Source of the DNA: Mactra quadrangularis
Lineage: Eukaryota > Mollusca > Bivalvia > Venerida > Mactridae
NCBI GenBank assembly: GCA_025267735.1
Contig: CM046296.1
Location: forward strand, 21,788,464 to 21,852,463
Length of the DNA stretch: 64,000 bases
Direction: 5' to 3'
Part shown: in pieces, positions 10,275-24,330 of the stretch
Numbering within the stretch: the first letter of the stretch is position 1
How the letters are laid out: each line of letters begins with the position of its first letter
The notes under the pieces: model-generated
Told to the model about the DNA's origin: nothing
The model's input: only the letters and a program-made list of their open reading frames with translations
Database searches by the model: none
Position numbers and translations under genes: made by a program

Positions 10275-10336
10275 ATAGCTCAGTCGGTAATGCACTATTC
10301 TACTAATCAATGGGTTGAAGGTTTGATAACCGGGCG
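10275..10336 (+). repeat. tRNA-derived SINE head
   Basis: GATAGCTCAGTCGGTAATGC (10274-10293) is a near-consensus A-box and D-arm. GAAGGTTTGATAACC (10318-10332) is a B-box with one or two changes. Order and spacing (about 40 bp) fit a tRNA-derived Pol III promoter. A 109-codon frame at 10290-10619 starts inside this element and continues into a MITE, so I reject it as a gene. Confidence 0.65.
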
Positions 10337-10447
10337 GTTTATACTTTTGTCAGGAAATAATTTATATTTCCTACCAATGATTCTAATACATACAGGACAA
10401 TTGTCATTCACTAGTGAACGTATGCACCTAATTCCTGGTACATGTAA

Positions 10448-10717
10448 CAGGGGTGTGGAAATTCAAAATATCTTCAGTTGTCTATGGACAAGTGAAATCG
10501 GAAAATCATCTTGCTTCGATTCAATATGTACTTTTCCAGAATTTCGATACTCAATATACTCAACAACTATGATAAAAATGCATTATCAAGTATTGCTATG
10601 TAAGTATACAGACAGTTGAAATTACTTGTCAACGAAAAATTTGGATGGATTTATTTGCTTATCCGCAGAAATAAATGTACAAGACGGAAAGTTGGGCATA
10701 GAAATTCCACACCCCTG
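10448..10717. mobile_element. 270-bp MITE with CAGGGGTGTGG terminal repeats
   Basis: CAGGGGTGTGGAAATTC (10448-10464) matches the reverse complement of 10701-10717 at 16 of 17 positions. The termini resemble hAT-type ends (CAGGGGTG). I find no matching 8-bp flanks (ACATGTAA against GGTCAGTA), so the superfamily is tentative and the target duplication has either decayed or been lost. Confidence 0.7.
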
Positions 10718-11818
10718 GGTCAGTAGACTGACTGACTGTCATAAAATGATCTACACATTTTCACTACGGAGTTGAACTCAACAAAAAAAATATAATAAAG
10801 CGTTCGCACCTTATCTGTCCGAGAGTTTTAGAAGAGTACAGTTTCTAAGCTTTCGTTTAGTTAATTTCACCCTTAAGTAAATACATAACCTTATATTACT
10901 TTATTGTTTCCTTAAAACGCAGACTAACATTCTGCCACGCACTGTTTATAGAGTTTATCTTAAACGAGACTATGCGCGACTGGCGATATAGTCTTGCATA
11001 GTGAAGGGGAACAAACTCTTACAAAGTAATTTCAGGCCAATAGTAGTTAATTCCCTTTCAAACATTTATATAGAGACCGATAATTATCAATTCAAAACTA
11101 GTGTAAACCATTTCGGCTTGTCACGAACACGAATTCCCTCCCAGTTCGCTAAAACTACGATACTTATAATATAATTATAATATTTTTAATAGGTTTTCTA
11201 TTAACTAAATTAGTTCTTTTGACATAACGGAGTTCAACGTAAATATTTCAGCCTAAAGCTCATTGAACAGTTATAGGTACTACAAAACATATTTTAGTAA
11301 AAAAATACTGTACCAATTCAATTGTCAAGCGATGATGGGAATAAATTAGGCTTATTAACCTTCTGAGATAAAATGGTCTCACAAGACCTTATCTTATACC
11401 ACCGAGTAAAGTCTAAGAAATGTGCCACAAACACAATTTTTGTTCCTCGAATTGTGTTGCTAATTATTTTATACCTGCAATGATTATCCATTAGAGGAAA
11501 TTTTCGACTGAACTCTTAATTCCTATCATCAAGATATTGTTAAAAAGAGATTTTTAAATTTAATTCCGGTCATAATACCCTATTTATCTTTAGGAAAATG
11601 TGGTTGTCTCTATTCTCAGGGCACGTATCAAAACGCTAGGCTTAATGAACTATTTCAGACAAAACAGACGACAGTCTTTATCTAATAATAGCCGGTTACA
11701 AAAAAGGAAATAAATCTGATAGCGCAAATTATGAAGCCGGTTTTAATTATCTCCCTTTCAGTATTTTCCATCATTTTAAGACGTTCTGACAACACCATAA
11801 CAAGTTTTTAGCATATCC
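10718..11818. other. AT-rich DNA between the last MITE and the satellite edge
   Basis: No gene-like frame and no recognisable element. An AT dyad lies near 11,164-11,195. The satellite begins abruptly after CATATCC at about 11,818, without a visible transposon end at the boundary. Confidence 0.55.
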
Positions 11819-11820
11819 AC

Positions 11821-13259
11821 CCGGCGACCTGGGTGTCGAACCAACCCGGCTAGGACCGGTTTTGGGGCGAGTTAAGAGCCCTTGTCTCCGCTCCGTAGAC
11901 TCTCTATATGTACTATATGTACATGCACGTAGCAAAAAAATAGGTAAACAATGGTGACCTAGTTCCGGTTTCTGGCTCGGGTCCAACCCAGAACGCCGAC
12001 CCGGCGACCTGGGTGTGGAACCGACACGGCTAGGACCGGTTTTGGGGCGAGTTACGTGCCCTTGTCTCCGCTCCGTAGACTCTCTATATGAACTATATGT
12101 ACATGCACGTAGCAAAAAAATAGGTAAACAATGGTGACCTTGTTCCTGTTTCTGGCTCGGGTCCAACCCAGAACGCCGACCCGGCGACCTGGGTGTCGAA
12201 CTGACCCGGCTAGGACCGTCTTTGGGGCGAGTTACCTGCCCTTGTCTCCGCTCCGTAGACTTTCTAAATGTAGTATATGAACATGCACGTTGCTAAAAAA
12301 TAGGTAAACAATGGTGACCCAGTTCCTGTTTCTGGCTCGGGTCCAACCCAGAACGCCGACCCGGCGACCTGGGTGTCGAACCGACCCGGCTAGGACCGGT
12401 TTTGGGGCGAGTTACGTGCCCTTGTCTCCGCTCCGTAGACTCTCTATATGTACTATATGTACATGCACGTAGCAAAAAAATAGGTAAACAATGGTGACCT
12501 AGTTCCGGTTTCTGGCTCGGGTCCAACCCAGAACGCCGACCCGGCGACCTGGGTGTCGAACCAACCCGGCTAGGACCGGTTTTGGGGCGAGATAAGAGCC
12601 CTTGTCTCCGCTCCGTAGACTCTCTATATGTACTATATGTACATGCACGTAGCAAAAAAATAGGTAAACAATGGTGACCTAGTTCCGGTTTCTGGCTCGG
12701 GTCCAACCCAGAACGCCGACCCGGCGACCTGGGTGTGGAACCGACCCGGCTAGGACCGGTTTTGGGGCGAGTTACGTGCCCCTGTCTCCGCTCCGTAGAC
12801 TCTCTATATGAACTATATGTACATGCACGTAGCAAAAAATAGGTAAACAATGGTGACCTTGTTCCTGTTTCTGGCTCGGGTCCAACCCAGAACGCCGACC
12901 CGGCGACCTGGGTGTCGAACTGACCCGGCTAGGACCGTCTTTGGGGCGAGTTACCTGCCCTTGTCTCCGCTCCGTAGACTTTCTAAATGTAGTATATGAA
13001 CATGCACGTTGCTAAAAAATAGGTAAACAATGGTGACCCAGTTCCTGTTTCTGGCTCGGGTCCAACCCAGAACGCCGACCCGGCGACCTGGGTGTCGAAC
13101 CGACCCGGCTAGGACCGGTTTTGGGGCGAGTTACGTGCCCTTGTCTCCGCTCCGTAGACTCTCTATATGTACTATATGTACATGCACGTAGCAAAAAAAT
13201 AGGTAAACAATGGTGACCTAGTTCCGGATTCTGGCTCGGGTCCAACCCAGAACGCCGAC
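11821..13259 (+). repeat. Four-unit (720-bp) higher-order repeat, two copies
   Basis: Copies start at 11,821 and 12,541. Unit 1 has GAACCAACCC and AAGAGCCC, unit 2 has GTGTGGAACC and TATGAACTATATG, unit 3 has GAACTGACC, ACCGTCTTTGG and TTTCTAAATGTAG, and unit 4 is consensus-like. I count about five differences across the 720 bp, far fewer than between neighbouring units. Confidence 0.85.
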
Positions 13260-15899
13260 CCGGCGACAAGGGTGTCGAACCGACCCGGCTAGGAACGGTT
13301 TTGGGGCGAGTTACGTGCCCTTGTCTCCGCTCCGTAGACTCTCTATATGTACTATATGTACATGCACGTAGCAAAAAAATAGGTAAACAATGGTGACCTA
13401 GTTCCGGTTTCTGGCTCGGGTCCAACCAAGAACGCCGACCCGGCGTACTGGGTGTCGAACCGACCCGGCTAGGACCGGTTTTGGGGCATGTTGCGTGCAC
13501 TTGTCTCCGCTCCGTAGACTCTCTATATGTACTATATGTACATGCACGTTACAAAAAAATAGGTAAACAATGGTGACTTAGTTCCGGTTTCTGGCTCGGG
13601 TCCAACCCAGAACGCCGACCCGGCGACCTGGGTGTCGAACCGACCCAGCTAGGACCGGTTTTGGGGCGAGTTACGTGCCCTTGTCTCCGCTCCGTAGACT
13701 CTCTATATGTAGTATATGAACATGCACGTAGCTAAAAAATAGGTAAACAATGGTGACCTAGTTCCTATTTCTGGCTCGGGTCCAACCCAGAACGCCGATC
13801 CGGCGACCTGGGTGTCAAACCGACCCGGCTAGGACCGGTTTTGGGGCGAGTTACGTGCCCTTGTCTCCGCTCCGTAGACTCTCTATATGTACTATATGTA
13901 CATGCACGTAGCAAAAAAATAGGTAAACAATGGTGACCTAGTTCCGGTTTCTGGCTCGGGTCCAACCCAGAACGCCGACCCGGCGACCTGGGTGTCGAAC
14001 CGACCCGGCTAGGACCGGTTTTGGGGCGAGTCACGTGCCCTTGTCTCCGCTCCGTAGACTCTCTATATGTACAATATGTACATGCACGTAGCAAAATAGG
14101 TAAACAATGGTGACCTAGTTCAGGTTTCTGGCTCGGGTCCAACCCAGAACGCCGACCCGGCGACCTGGGTGTCGAACCGACCCGGCTAGGACCGGTTTTG
14201 GGGCGAGTTACGTGCCCTTGTCTCCGCTCCGTAGACTCTCTATATGTACTATATGTACATGCACGTAGCAAAAAATAGGTAAACAATGGTAACCTAGTTC
14301 CGGTTTTTGGCTCGGGTCCAACCAAGAACGCCGACCCGGCGACCTGGGAGTCGAACCGACCCGGCTAGGACCGGTTTTGGGGCGAGTTACGTGCCCTTGT
14401 CTCCGCTCCGTAGACTCTCTATATGTACTATATGTACATGCACGTAGCAAAAAAATAGGTAAACAATGGTGACCTAGTTCCGGTTTCTGGCTCGGGTCCA
14501 ACCCAGAACGCCGACCCAGCGATCTGGGTATCGAACCGACCCGGCTAGGACCGGTTTTGGGGCGAGTTACGTGCACTTGTCTCCGCTCCGTAGACTCTCT
14601 ATATGTTCTATATGTACACGCACGTAGCAAAAAAATAGGTAAACAATGGTGACCTAGTTCCGGTTTCTGGCTCGGGTCCAACCCAGAACGCCGACCCGGC
14701 GACCTGGGTGTCGAACCGACCCGGCTAGGACCGGTTTTGGGGCGAGTAACGTGCCCTTGTCTCCGCACCGTAGACTCTCTATATGTACTATATGTACATG
14801 CACGTAGCAAAAAAATAGGTAAACAATGATGACCTAGTTCCGGTTTCTGGCTCGGGTCCAACCCAGAACGCCGACCCGGCGACCTGGGTGTCAAACCGAC
14901 CCGGCTAGGACCGGTTTTGGGGCGAGTTACGTGCCCTTGTCTCCGCTCCGTAGACTATATGTACTATATGTACATGCACGTAGCAAAAAAATAGGTAAAC
15001 AATGGTGACCTACTTCCGGTTTCTGGCTCGGGTCCAACCCAGAACGCCGACCCGGCGATCTGGGTGTCGAACCGACCCAGCTAGGACCGGTTTTGGGGCG
15101 AGTTACGTGCCCTTGTCTCCGCTCCGTAGACTCTCTATATGTACTATATGTACATGCACGTAGCAAAAAAATAGGTAAACAATGGTGACCTAGTTCCGGT
15201 TTCTGGCTCGGGTCCAACCCAGAACGCCGACCCGGCGACCTGGGTGTCGAACTGACCCGGCTAGGACCGGTTTTGGGGCGAGTTACGTGCCCTTGTCTCC
15301 GCTCCGTAGACTCTCTATATGTAGTATATGAACATGCACGTAGCTAAAAAATAGGTAAACAATGGTGACCTAGTTCCTGTTTCTGGCTCGGGTCCAACCC
15401 AGAACGCCGACCAGGCGACCTGGGTGTCGAACCGACTCGACTAGGACCGGTTTTGAAGCGAGTTACGTGCCCTTGTCTCCGCTCCGTAGACTCTCTATAT
15501 GTACTATATGTACATGCACGTAGCAAAAAAATAGGTAAACAATGGTGACCTAGTTCCGGTTTCTGGCTCGGGTCCAACCCAGAACGCCGACCCGGCGACC
15601 TGGGTGTCGAACCGACCCGGCTAGGAGCGGTTTTGGGGCGAGTTACGTGCCCTTGTCTCCGCTCCGTAGACTCTCTATATGTACTATATGTACATGCACG
15701 TAGCAAAAAAATTGGTAAACAATGGTGACCTAGTTCCGGTTTCTGGCTCGGGTCCACCCCAGAACGCCGACCCAGCGACCTGGGTGTCGAACTGACCCGG
15801 CTAGGACCGGTTTTGGGGCGAGTTACGTGCCCTTGTCTCCGCTCCGTAGACTCTCTATATGTACTATATGTACATGCACGTAGCAAAAAAATAGGTAAA

Positions 15900-18800
15900 C
15901 AATGGTGACTTAGTTCCGGTTTCTGGCTCGGGTCCAACCCAGAACGCATACCCGGCGACCTGGGTGTCGAACCGACCCGGCTAGGACCGGATTTGGGGCG
16001 AGTTACGTGCCCTTGTCTCCGCTCCGTAGACTCTCTGTATGTACTATATGTACATGCTCGTAGCAAAAAAAAGGTAAACAATGGTGACCTAGTTCCGGTT
16101 TCTGGCTCGGGTCCAACCCAGAATGCCGACCCGGCGACCTGGATGTCGAACCAACCCGGCTAGGACCGGTTTTGGGGCGAGTTACGTGCCCTTGTCTCCG
16201 CTCCGTAGACTCTCTATATGTACTATATGTACATGCACGTATCAAAAAAATAGGTAAACCCTGGTGACCTAGTTCCGTTTTCTGGCTCGGGTCCAACCCA
16301 GAACGCCGACCCAGCGACCTGGGTGTCGAACCGACCCGGCTAGGACCGGTTTTGGGGCGAGTTACGTGCCCTTGTCTCCGCTCCGTAGACTCTCTATATG
16401 TACTATATGTACATGCACGTAGCAAAAAAATAGGTAAACAATGGAGACCTAGTTCCGGTTTCTGGCTCGGGTCCAACCCAGAACGCCGACCCGGCGACGT
16501 GGGTGTCGAACCGACCCGGCTAGGACCGGTTTTGGGGCGAGTTACGTGCCCTTGTCTCCGCTCCTTAGACTCTCTGTATGTACTATATGTACATGCTCAT
16601 AGCAAAAAAATAGGTAAACAATGGTGACCTAGTTCCGATTTCTGGCTCGGGTCCAACCCAGAATGCCGACCCGGCGACCTGGATGTCGAACCGACCCGGC
16701 TAGGACCGGTTTTGGGTCGAGTTACGTGCCCTTGTCTCCGCTCCGTAGACTCTCTATATGCACTATATGTACATGCACGTAGCAAAAAAATAGGTAAACA
16801 ATGGTGACTTAGTTCCGGTTTCTGGCTCGGGTCCAACCCAGAACGCCGACCCGGCGACCTGGGTGTCGAACCGACCCAGCTAGGACCGGTTTTGGGGCGA
16901 GTTACGTGCCCTTGTCTCCGCTCCGTAGACTCTCTATATGTAGTATATGATTATGCACGTAGCTAAAAAATAGGTAAACAATGGTGACCTAGTTCCTGCT
17001 TCTGGCTCGGGTCCAACCCAGAACGCGTACCCGGCGACCTGGGTGTCAAACCGACCCGGCTAGGACCGGTTTTGGGGCGAGTTACGTGCCCTTGTCTCCG
17101 CTCCGTAGACTCTCTATATGTACTATATGTACATGCACGTAGCAAAAAAATAGGTAAACAATGGTGACCTAGTTCCGATTTCTGGCTCTGGTCCAACCCA
17201 GAACGCCGACCTGGCGACCTGGGTGTCGAACCGACCCGGCTAGGACCGGTTTTGGGGCGAGTTACGTGCCCTTGTCTCCGCTCCGTAGACTCTCTATATG
17301 TACTATATGTACATGCACGTAGCAAAAAAAAAGGTAAACAATGGTGACCTAGTTCCTGTTTCTGGCTCGGGTCCAACCCAGAACGCCGACCCGGCGACCT
17401 GGGTGTCGAACCGACCCGGCTAGGACCGGTTTCGGGGCGAGTTACGTGCCCTTGTCTCAACTCTTTAGACTCTCAATATGTACTATATGTACATGCACGT
17501 AGCAAAAAAATAGGTAAACAATGGTGACCTAGTTCCGGTTTCTGGCTCGGGTCCAACCCAGAACGCCTACCCGGCGACCTGGGTGTCGAACCGACCCGGC
17601 TAGGTCCGGTTTTGGGGCGAGTTACGTGCCCTTGTGTCCGCTCCGTAGACTCTCTATATGTACTATATGTACATGCACGTAGGAAAAAAATAGGTAAACA
17701 ATGGTGACCTAGTTCCGGTTTCTGGCTCGGGTCCAACCCAGAACGCCGACCCGGCGACCTGGGTGTCGAACTGACCCGGCTAGGACCGGATTTGGGGCGA
17801 GTTACGTGCCCTTGTCTCCGCTCCGTAGACTCTCTGTATGTACTATATGTACATGCTCGTAGCAAAAAATAGGTAAACAATGGTGACCTAGTTCCGGTTT
17901 CTGGCTCGGGTCCAACCCAGAATGCCGACCCGGCGACCTGGATGTCGAACCATCCCGGCTAGGACCGGTTTTGGGGCAAGTTACGTGCCCTTGTGTCCTC
18001 TCCGTAGACTCTCTATATGTACTATATGTACATGCACGTAGCCAAAAAATAGGTAAACAATGGTGACCTAGTTCCGGTTTCTGGCTCGGGTCCAACCCAG
18101 AACGCCGACCCAGCGACCTGGGTGTCAAACCGATCCGGCTAGGACCGGTTTTGGGGCGAGTTACGTGCCCTTGTCTCCGCTCGGTAGACTCTCTATATGT
18201 ACTATATGTACATGCACGTAGCAAAAAAATAGGTAAACAATGGTGACCTTTTCCGGTTTCTGGCTCGGTTCCAGCCCAGAACGCCGACCCGGCGACCTGG
18301 GTGTCGAACCGACCCGGCTAGGACCGGTTTTGGGGCGAGTTACGTGCCCTTTTCTCCGCTCCTTAGACTCTCTGTATGTACTATATGTAAATGCTCGTAG
18401 CAAATAAATAGGTAAACAATGGTGACCTAGTTCCGTATTCTGGCTCGGGTCCAACCCAGAATGCCGACCCGGCGACCTGGATGTCGATCCGACCCGGCTA
18501 GGACCGGTTTTGGGGCATGTTGCGTGCCCTTGTCTCCGCTCCGTAGACTCTCTATATGTACTATATGTACATGCACGTAACAAAAAAATAGGTAAACAAT
18601 GGTGACTTAGTTCCGGTTTCTGGCTCGGGTCCAACCCAGAACGCCGACCCGGCGACCTGGGTGTCGAACCGACCCAGCTAGGACCGGTTTTGGGGCGAGT
18701 TACGTGCCCTTGTCTCCGCTCCGTAGACTCTCTATATGTAGTATATGAACATGCACGTAGCTAAAAAATAGGTAAACAATGGTGACCTAGTTCCTATTTC

Positions 18801-21350
18801 TGGCTCGGGTCCAACCCAGAACGCCGATCCGGCGACCTGGGTGTCGAACCGACCCGGCTAGGACCGGTTTTGGGGCGAGTTACTCGCCCTTGTCTCCGCT
18901 CCGTAGACTCTCTATATGTACTATATGTACATGCACGTAGCAAAAAAAATAGGTAAACAATGGTGACCTAGTTCCGGTTTCTGGCTCGGGTCCAACCCAG
19001 AACGCCGACCCGGCGATCTGGGTGTCGAACCGACCCGGCTAGGACCGGTTTTGGGGCGAGTTACGTGCCCTTGTCTCCGCTCCGTAGACTCTCTATATGT
19101 ACTATATGTACATGCACGTAGCAAAAAAATAGGTAAACAATGGTGACCTAGTTCCGGTTTCTGGCTCGGGTCCAACCCAGAACGCCGACCCGGCGACCTG
19201 GGTGTCGAACCGACTCGGCTAGGACCGGATTTGGGGCGAGTTACGTGCCCTTGTCTCCGCTCCGTAGACTCTCTATATGTACTATATGTACATGCACGTA
19301 GCAAAAAAATAGGTAAACAATGGTGACCTAGTTCCAGTTTTTGGCACGGGTCCAACCCAGAACGCCGACCCGGCGACCTTGGTGTCGAACCGTCCCGGCT
19401 AGGACCGGTTTTGGGGCATGTTACGTGCCCTTGTCTACGCTCCGTAGACTCTCTATATGTACTATATGTACATGCACGTAGCAAAAAAATAGGTAAACAA
19501 TGGTGACCTGGTTCCGGTTTCTGGCTCGGGTCCAACCCAGAACGCCGACCCGGCGACCTGGATGTGGAACCGACTCGGCTAGGATCGGTTTTGGGGCGAG
19601 TTACGTGCCCTTGTCTCCGCTCCGTAGACTCTCTATATGTACTATATGTACATGCACGTAGCAAAAAAATAGGTAAACAATGGTGACCTAGTTCCGGTTT
19701 CTGGCTCGGGTCCAACCCAGAACGCTGACTCGGCGACCTGGGTGTCGAAACGACCCGGCTAGGACCGGTTTTGGGGCGAGTTACGTGCCCTTGTCTCCGC
19801 TCCGTAGACTCTCTATATGTACTATATGTACATGCACGTAGCAAAAAAATAGGTAAACAATGGTGACCTAGTTCCGGTTTCTGGCTCGGGTCCAACCCAG
19901 AACGCCTACCCGGCGACCTGGGTGTCGAACCGACCCGGCTAGGACCGGATTTGGGGCGAGTTACGTGCCCTTGTCTCCGCTCCGTAGACTCTCTGTATGT
20001 ACTATATGTACATGCTCGTAGCAAAAAATAGGTAAACAATGGTGACCTAGTTCCGGTTTCTGGCTCGGGTCCAACCCAGAATGCCGACCCGGCGATCTGG
20101 ATGTCGAACCAACCCGGCTAGGACCGGTTTTGGGGCGAGTTACGTGCCCTTGTCTCCGCTCCGTAGACTCTCTATATGTACTATATGTACATGCACGTAT
20201 CAAAAAAATAGGTAAACACTGGTGACCTAGTTCCGGTTTCTGGCTCGGGTCCAACCCAGAACGCCGACCCAGCGACCTGGGTGTCGAACCGACCCGGCTA
20301 GGACCGGTTTTGGGGCGAGTTACGTGCCCTTGTCTCCGCTCCGTAGACTCTCTATATGTACTATATGTACATGCACGTAGCAAAAAAATAGGTAAACAAT
20401 GGAGACCTAGTTCCGGTTTCTGGCTCGGGTCCAACCCAGAACGCCGACCCGGCGACGTGGGTGTCGAACCGACCCGGCTAGGACCGGTTTTGTGGCGAGT
20501 TACGTGCCCTTGTCTCCGCTCCTTAGACTCTCTGTATGTACTATATGTACATGCTCGTAGCAAAAAAATAGGTAAACAATGGTGACCTAGTTCCGATTTC
20601 TGGCTCGGGTCCAACCCAGAATGCCGACCCGGCGACCTGGATGTCGAACCGACCCGGCTAGGACCGGTTTTGGGTCGAGTTACGTGCCCTTGTCTCCGCT
20701 CCGTAGACTCTCTATATGCACTATATGTACATGCATGTAGCAAAAAAATAGGTAAACAATGGTGACTTAGTTCCGGTTTCTGGCTCGGGTCCAACCCAGA
20801 ACGCCGACCCGGCGACCTGGGTGTCGAACCGACCCAGCTAGGACCGGTTTTGGGGCGAGTTACGTGCCCTTGTCTCCGCTCCGTAGACTCTCTATATGTA
20901 GTATATGAACATGCACGTAGCTAAAAAATAGATAAACAATGGTGACCTAGTTCCTGCTTCTGGCTCGGGTCCAACCCAGAACGCGTACCCGGCGACCTGG
21001 GTGTCAAACCGACCCGGCTAGGACCGGTTTTGGGGCGAGTTACGTGCCCTTGTCTCCGCTCCGTAGACTCTCTATATGTACTATATGTACATGCACGTAG
21101 CAAAAAAATAGGTAAACAATGGAGACCTAGTTCCGATTTCTGGCTCGGGTCCAACCCAGAACGCCGACCCGGCGACCTGGGTGTCGAACCGACCCGGCTA
21201 GGACCGGTTTTGGGGCGAGTTACGTGCCCTTTTCTCCGCTCCGTAGACTCTCTATATGTACTATATGAACATGCACGTAGCAAAAAAAAAGGTAAACAAT
21301 GGTGACCTAGTTCCTGTTTCTGGCTCGGGTCCAACCCAAAACGCCGACCC
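15900..21350 (+). repeat. About 3.96-kb (22-unit) spaced segmental duplication
   Basis: A run of variant units at about 15,960-17,350 recurs in order at about 19,920-21,310, offset about 3,958 bp. Shared marks: GATGTCGAACCAACCC (about 16,142 and 20,100), CAATGGAGACC (about 16,439 and 20,397), GGCGACGTGGG (about 16,493 and 20,451), TTGGGTCGAG (about 16,712 and 20,670) and AACGCGTACCC (about 17,023 and 20,981). Confidence 0.75.
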
Positions 21351-24330
21351 GGCGACCTGGGTGTGGAACCGACCCGGCTAGGACCGGTTTTGGGGCGAGT
21401 TACGTGCCCTTGTCTCCGCTCCGTAGACTCTCTATATGTACTATATGTACATGCACGTATCAAAAAAATAGGTAAACAATGGAGACCTAGTTCCGGTTTC
21501 TGGCTCGGGTCCAACCCAGAACGCCGACCCGGCGACCTGGGTGTCGAACCGACCCGGCTAGGACCGGTTTTGGGGCGAGTTACGTGCCCTTGTCTCCGCT
21601 TCGTTGTCTCTCTATATGTACTATATGTACATGCACTTAGCAAAAAAATAGGTAAACAATGGTGACATAGTTCCGGTTTCTGGCTCGGGTCCAACCCAGA
21701 ACGCCGACCCGGCGACCTGGGTGTCGAACCGACCCGGCTAGGACCGGTTTTGAGGCGAGTTTCGTGCCCTTGTCTCCGCTCCGTAGACCCTCTATATGTA
21801 CTATATGTACATGCACGTAGCAAAAAAATAGGTAAACAATGGTGACCTAGTTCCGGTTTCTGGCTCGGGTCCAACCCAGAACGCCGACCCGGCGACCTGG
21901 GTGTCGAACCGACCCGGCTAGGACCGGTTTTGGGGCATTATACGTGCCCTTGTCTCCGCTCCGTAGACTCTCTATATGTACTATATGTACATGCACGTAG
22001 CAAAAAAATAGGTAAACAATGGTGACCTAGTTCCGGTTTCTGGCTCGGGTCCAACCCAGAACGCCGACCCGGCGACCTGGGTGTGGAACCGACCCGGCTA
22101 GGACCGGTTTTGGGGCGAGTTACGTGCCCTTGTCTCCGCCCCGTAGACTCTCTATATGTACTATATGTACATGCACGTAGCAAAAAAATAGGTAAACAAT
22201 GGTGACCTACTTCCGGTTTCTGGCTCGGGTCCAACCCAGAACGCCGACCCGGCGACCTGGGTGTGGAACCGACCCGGCTAGGACCGGTTTTGGGGCGAGT
22301 TACGTGCCCTTGTCTCCGCTCCGTAGACTCTCTATATGTAGTATATGAACATGCACGTAGCTAAAAAATAGGTAAACAATGGTGACCTAGTTCCTGTTTC
22401 TGGCTCGGGTCCAACCCAGAACGCCGACCAGGCGACCTGGGTGTCGAACCGACTCGACTAGGACCGGTTTTGAAGCGAGTTACGTGCCCTTGTCTCCGCT
22501 CCGTAGACTCTCTATATGTACTATATGTACATGCACGTAGCAAAATAGGTAAACAATGGTGACCTAGTTCCGGTTTCTGGCTCGGGTCCAACCCAGAACG
22601 CCGACCCGGCGACCTGGGTGTCGAAGCGACCCGGCTAGGACCGGTTTTGCGGCGAGTCACGTGCCCTTGTCTCCGCTCCGTCGACTCTCTATATGTACTA
22701 TATGTACATGCACGTAGCAAAAAATAGGTAAACAATGGTGACCTAGTTCCGGTTTCTGGCTCGGGTCCAACCCAGAACGCCGACCCGGCGACCTGGGTGT
22801 CAAACCGACCCGGCTAGGACCGGTTTTGGGGCGAGTTACGTGCCCTTGTCTCCGCTCCGTAGACTCTCTATATGTACTAAATGTACATGCACATAGTAAA
22901 AAAATAGGTAAACAATGGTGACCTAGTTCCGGTTTCTGGCTCGGGTCCAACCCAGAACGCCGACCCGGCGACCTGGGTGTCGAACCGACCCGGCTAGGAC
23001 CGGTTTCGGGGCGAGTTACGTGCCCTTGTCTCAACTCTTTAGACTCTCTATATGTACTATATGTACATGCACGTAGCAAAAAAATAGGTAAACAATGGTG
23101 ACCTAGTTCCGGTTTCTGGCTCGGGTCCAACCCAGAACGCCGACCCGGCGACCTGGGTGTCGAACCGACCCGGTTAGGACCGGTTTTGGGGCGAGTTACG
23201 TGCCCTTGTCTCCGCTCCGTAGACTCTCTGTATGTACTATATGTACATGCTCGTAGCAAAAAATAGGTAAACAATGGTGACCTAGTTCCGGTTTCTGGCT
23301 CGGGTCCAACCCAGAATGCCGACCCGGCGACCTGGATGTCGAACCATCCCGGCTAGGACCGGTTTTGGGGCAAGTTACGTGCCCTTGTGTCCTCTCCGTA
23401 GACTCTCTATATGTACTATATGTACATGCACGTAGCCAAAAAATAGGTAAACAATGGTGACCTAGTTCCGGTTTCTGGCTCGGGTCCAACCCAGAACGCC
23501 GACCCAACGACCTGGGTGTCGAACCGACCCGGCTAGGACCGGTTTTGGGGCGAGTTACGTGCCCTTGTCTCCGCTCGGTAGACTCTCTATATGTACTATA
23601 TGTATTTGCACGTAGCAAACAAATAGGTAAACAATGGTGTCCTTTTCCGGTTTCTGGCTCGGTTCCAGCCCAGAACGCCGACCCGGCGACCTGGGTGTCG
23701 AACCGACCCGGCTAGGACCGGTTTTGGGGCGAGGTACGTGCCCTTTTCTCCGCTCCTTAGACTCTCTGTATGTACTATATGTACATGCTCGTAGCAAATA
23801 AATAGGCGAACAATGGTGACCTAGTTCCGTATTCTGGCTCGGGTCCAACCCAGAATGCCGACCCGGCGACCTGGATGTCGATCCGACCCGGCTAGGACCG
23901 GTTTTGGGGCATGTTGCGTGCCCTTGTCTCCGCTCCGTAGACTCTCTATATGTACTATATGTACATGCACGTAACAAAAAAATAGGTAAACAATGGTGAC
24001 TTAGTTCCGGTTTCTGGCTCGGGTCCAACCCAGAACGCCGACCCGGCGACCTGGGTGTCGAACCGACCCAGCTAGGACCGGTTTTAGGGCGAGTTACGTG
24101 CCCTTGTCTCCGCTCCGTAGACTCTCTATATGTAGTATATGAACATGCACGTAGCTAAAAAATAGGTAAACAATGGTGACCTAGTTCCTTTTTCAGGCTC
24201 GGGTCCAACCCAGAACGCCGACCCGGCGACCTGGGTGTCAAACCGACCCGGCTAGGACCGGTTTTGGGGCGAGTTACGTGCCCTTGTCTCCGCTCCGTAG
24301 ACTCTCTATATGTACTATATGTACATGCAC
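17440..24330 (+). repeat. About 5.4-kb (30-unit) spaced segmental duplication
   Basis: Marks at 17,821-18,900 recur at 23,215-24,290 with an offset of 5,394 bp: the CCTTTTCCGG deletion variant (18,247 and 23,641), CTCGGTTCCAGCCC, CGTATTCTGG, GATGTCGATCC and GGGGCATGTTGCG. An earlier mark, TCTCAACTCTTTAG (17,455 and 23,029), is offset by 5,574, one unit more. One unit was therefore lost or gained between the marks. Confidence 0.75.

Noticed and set aside
10290..10619. 109-codon plus-strand frame
   Set aside because: Begins inside a SINE head and ends inside a MITE.
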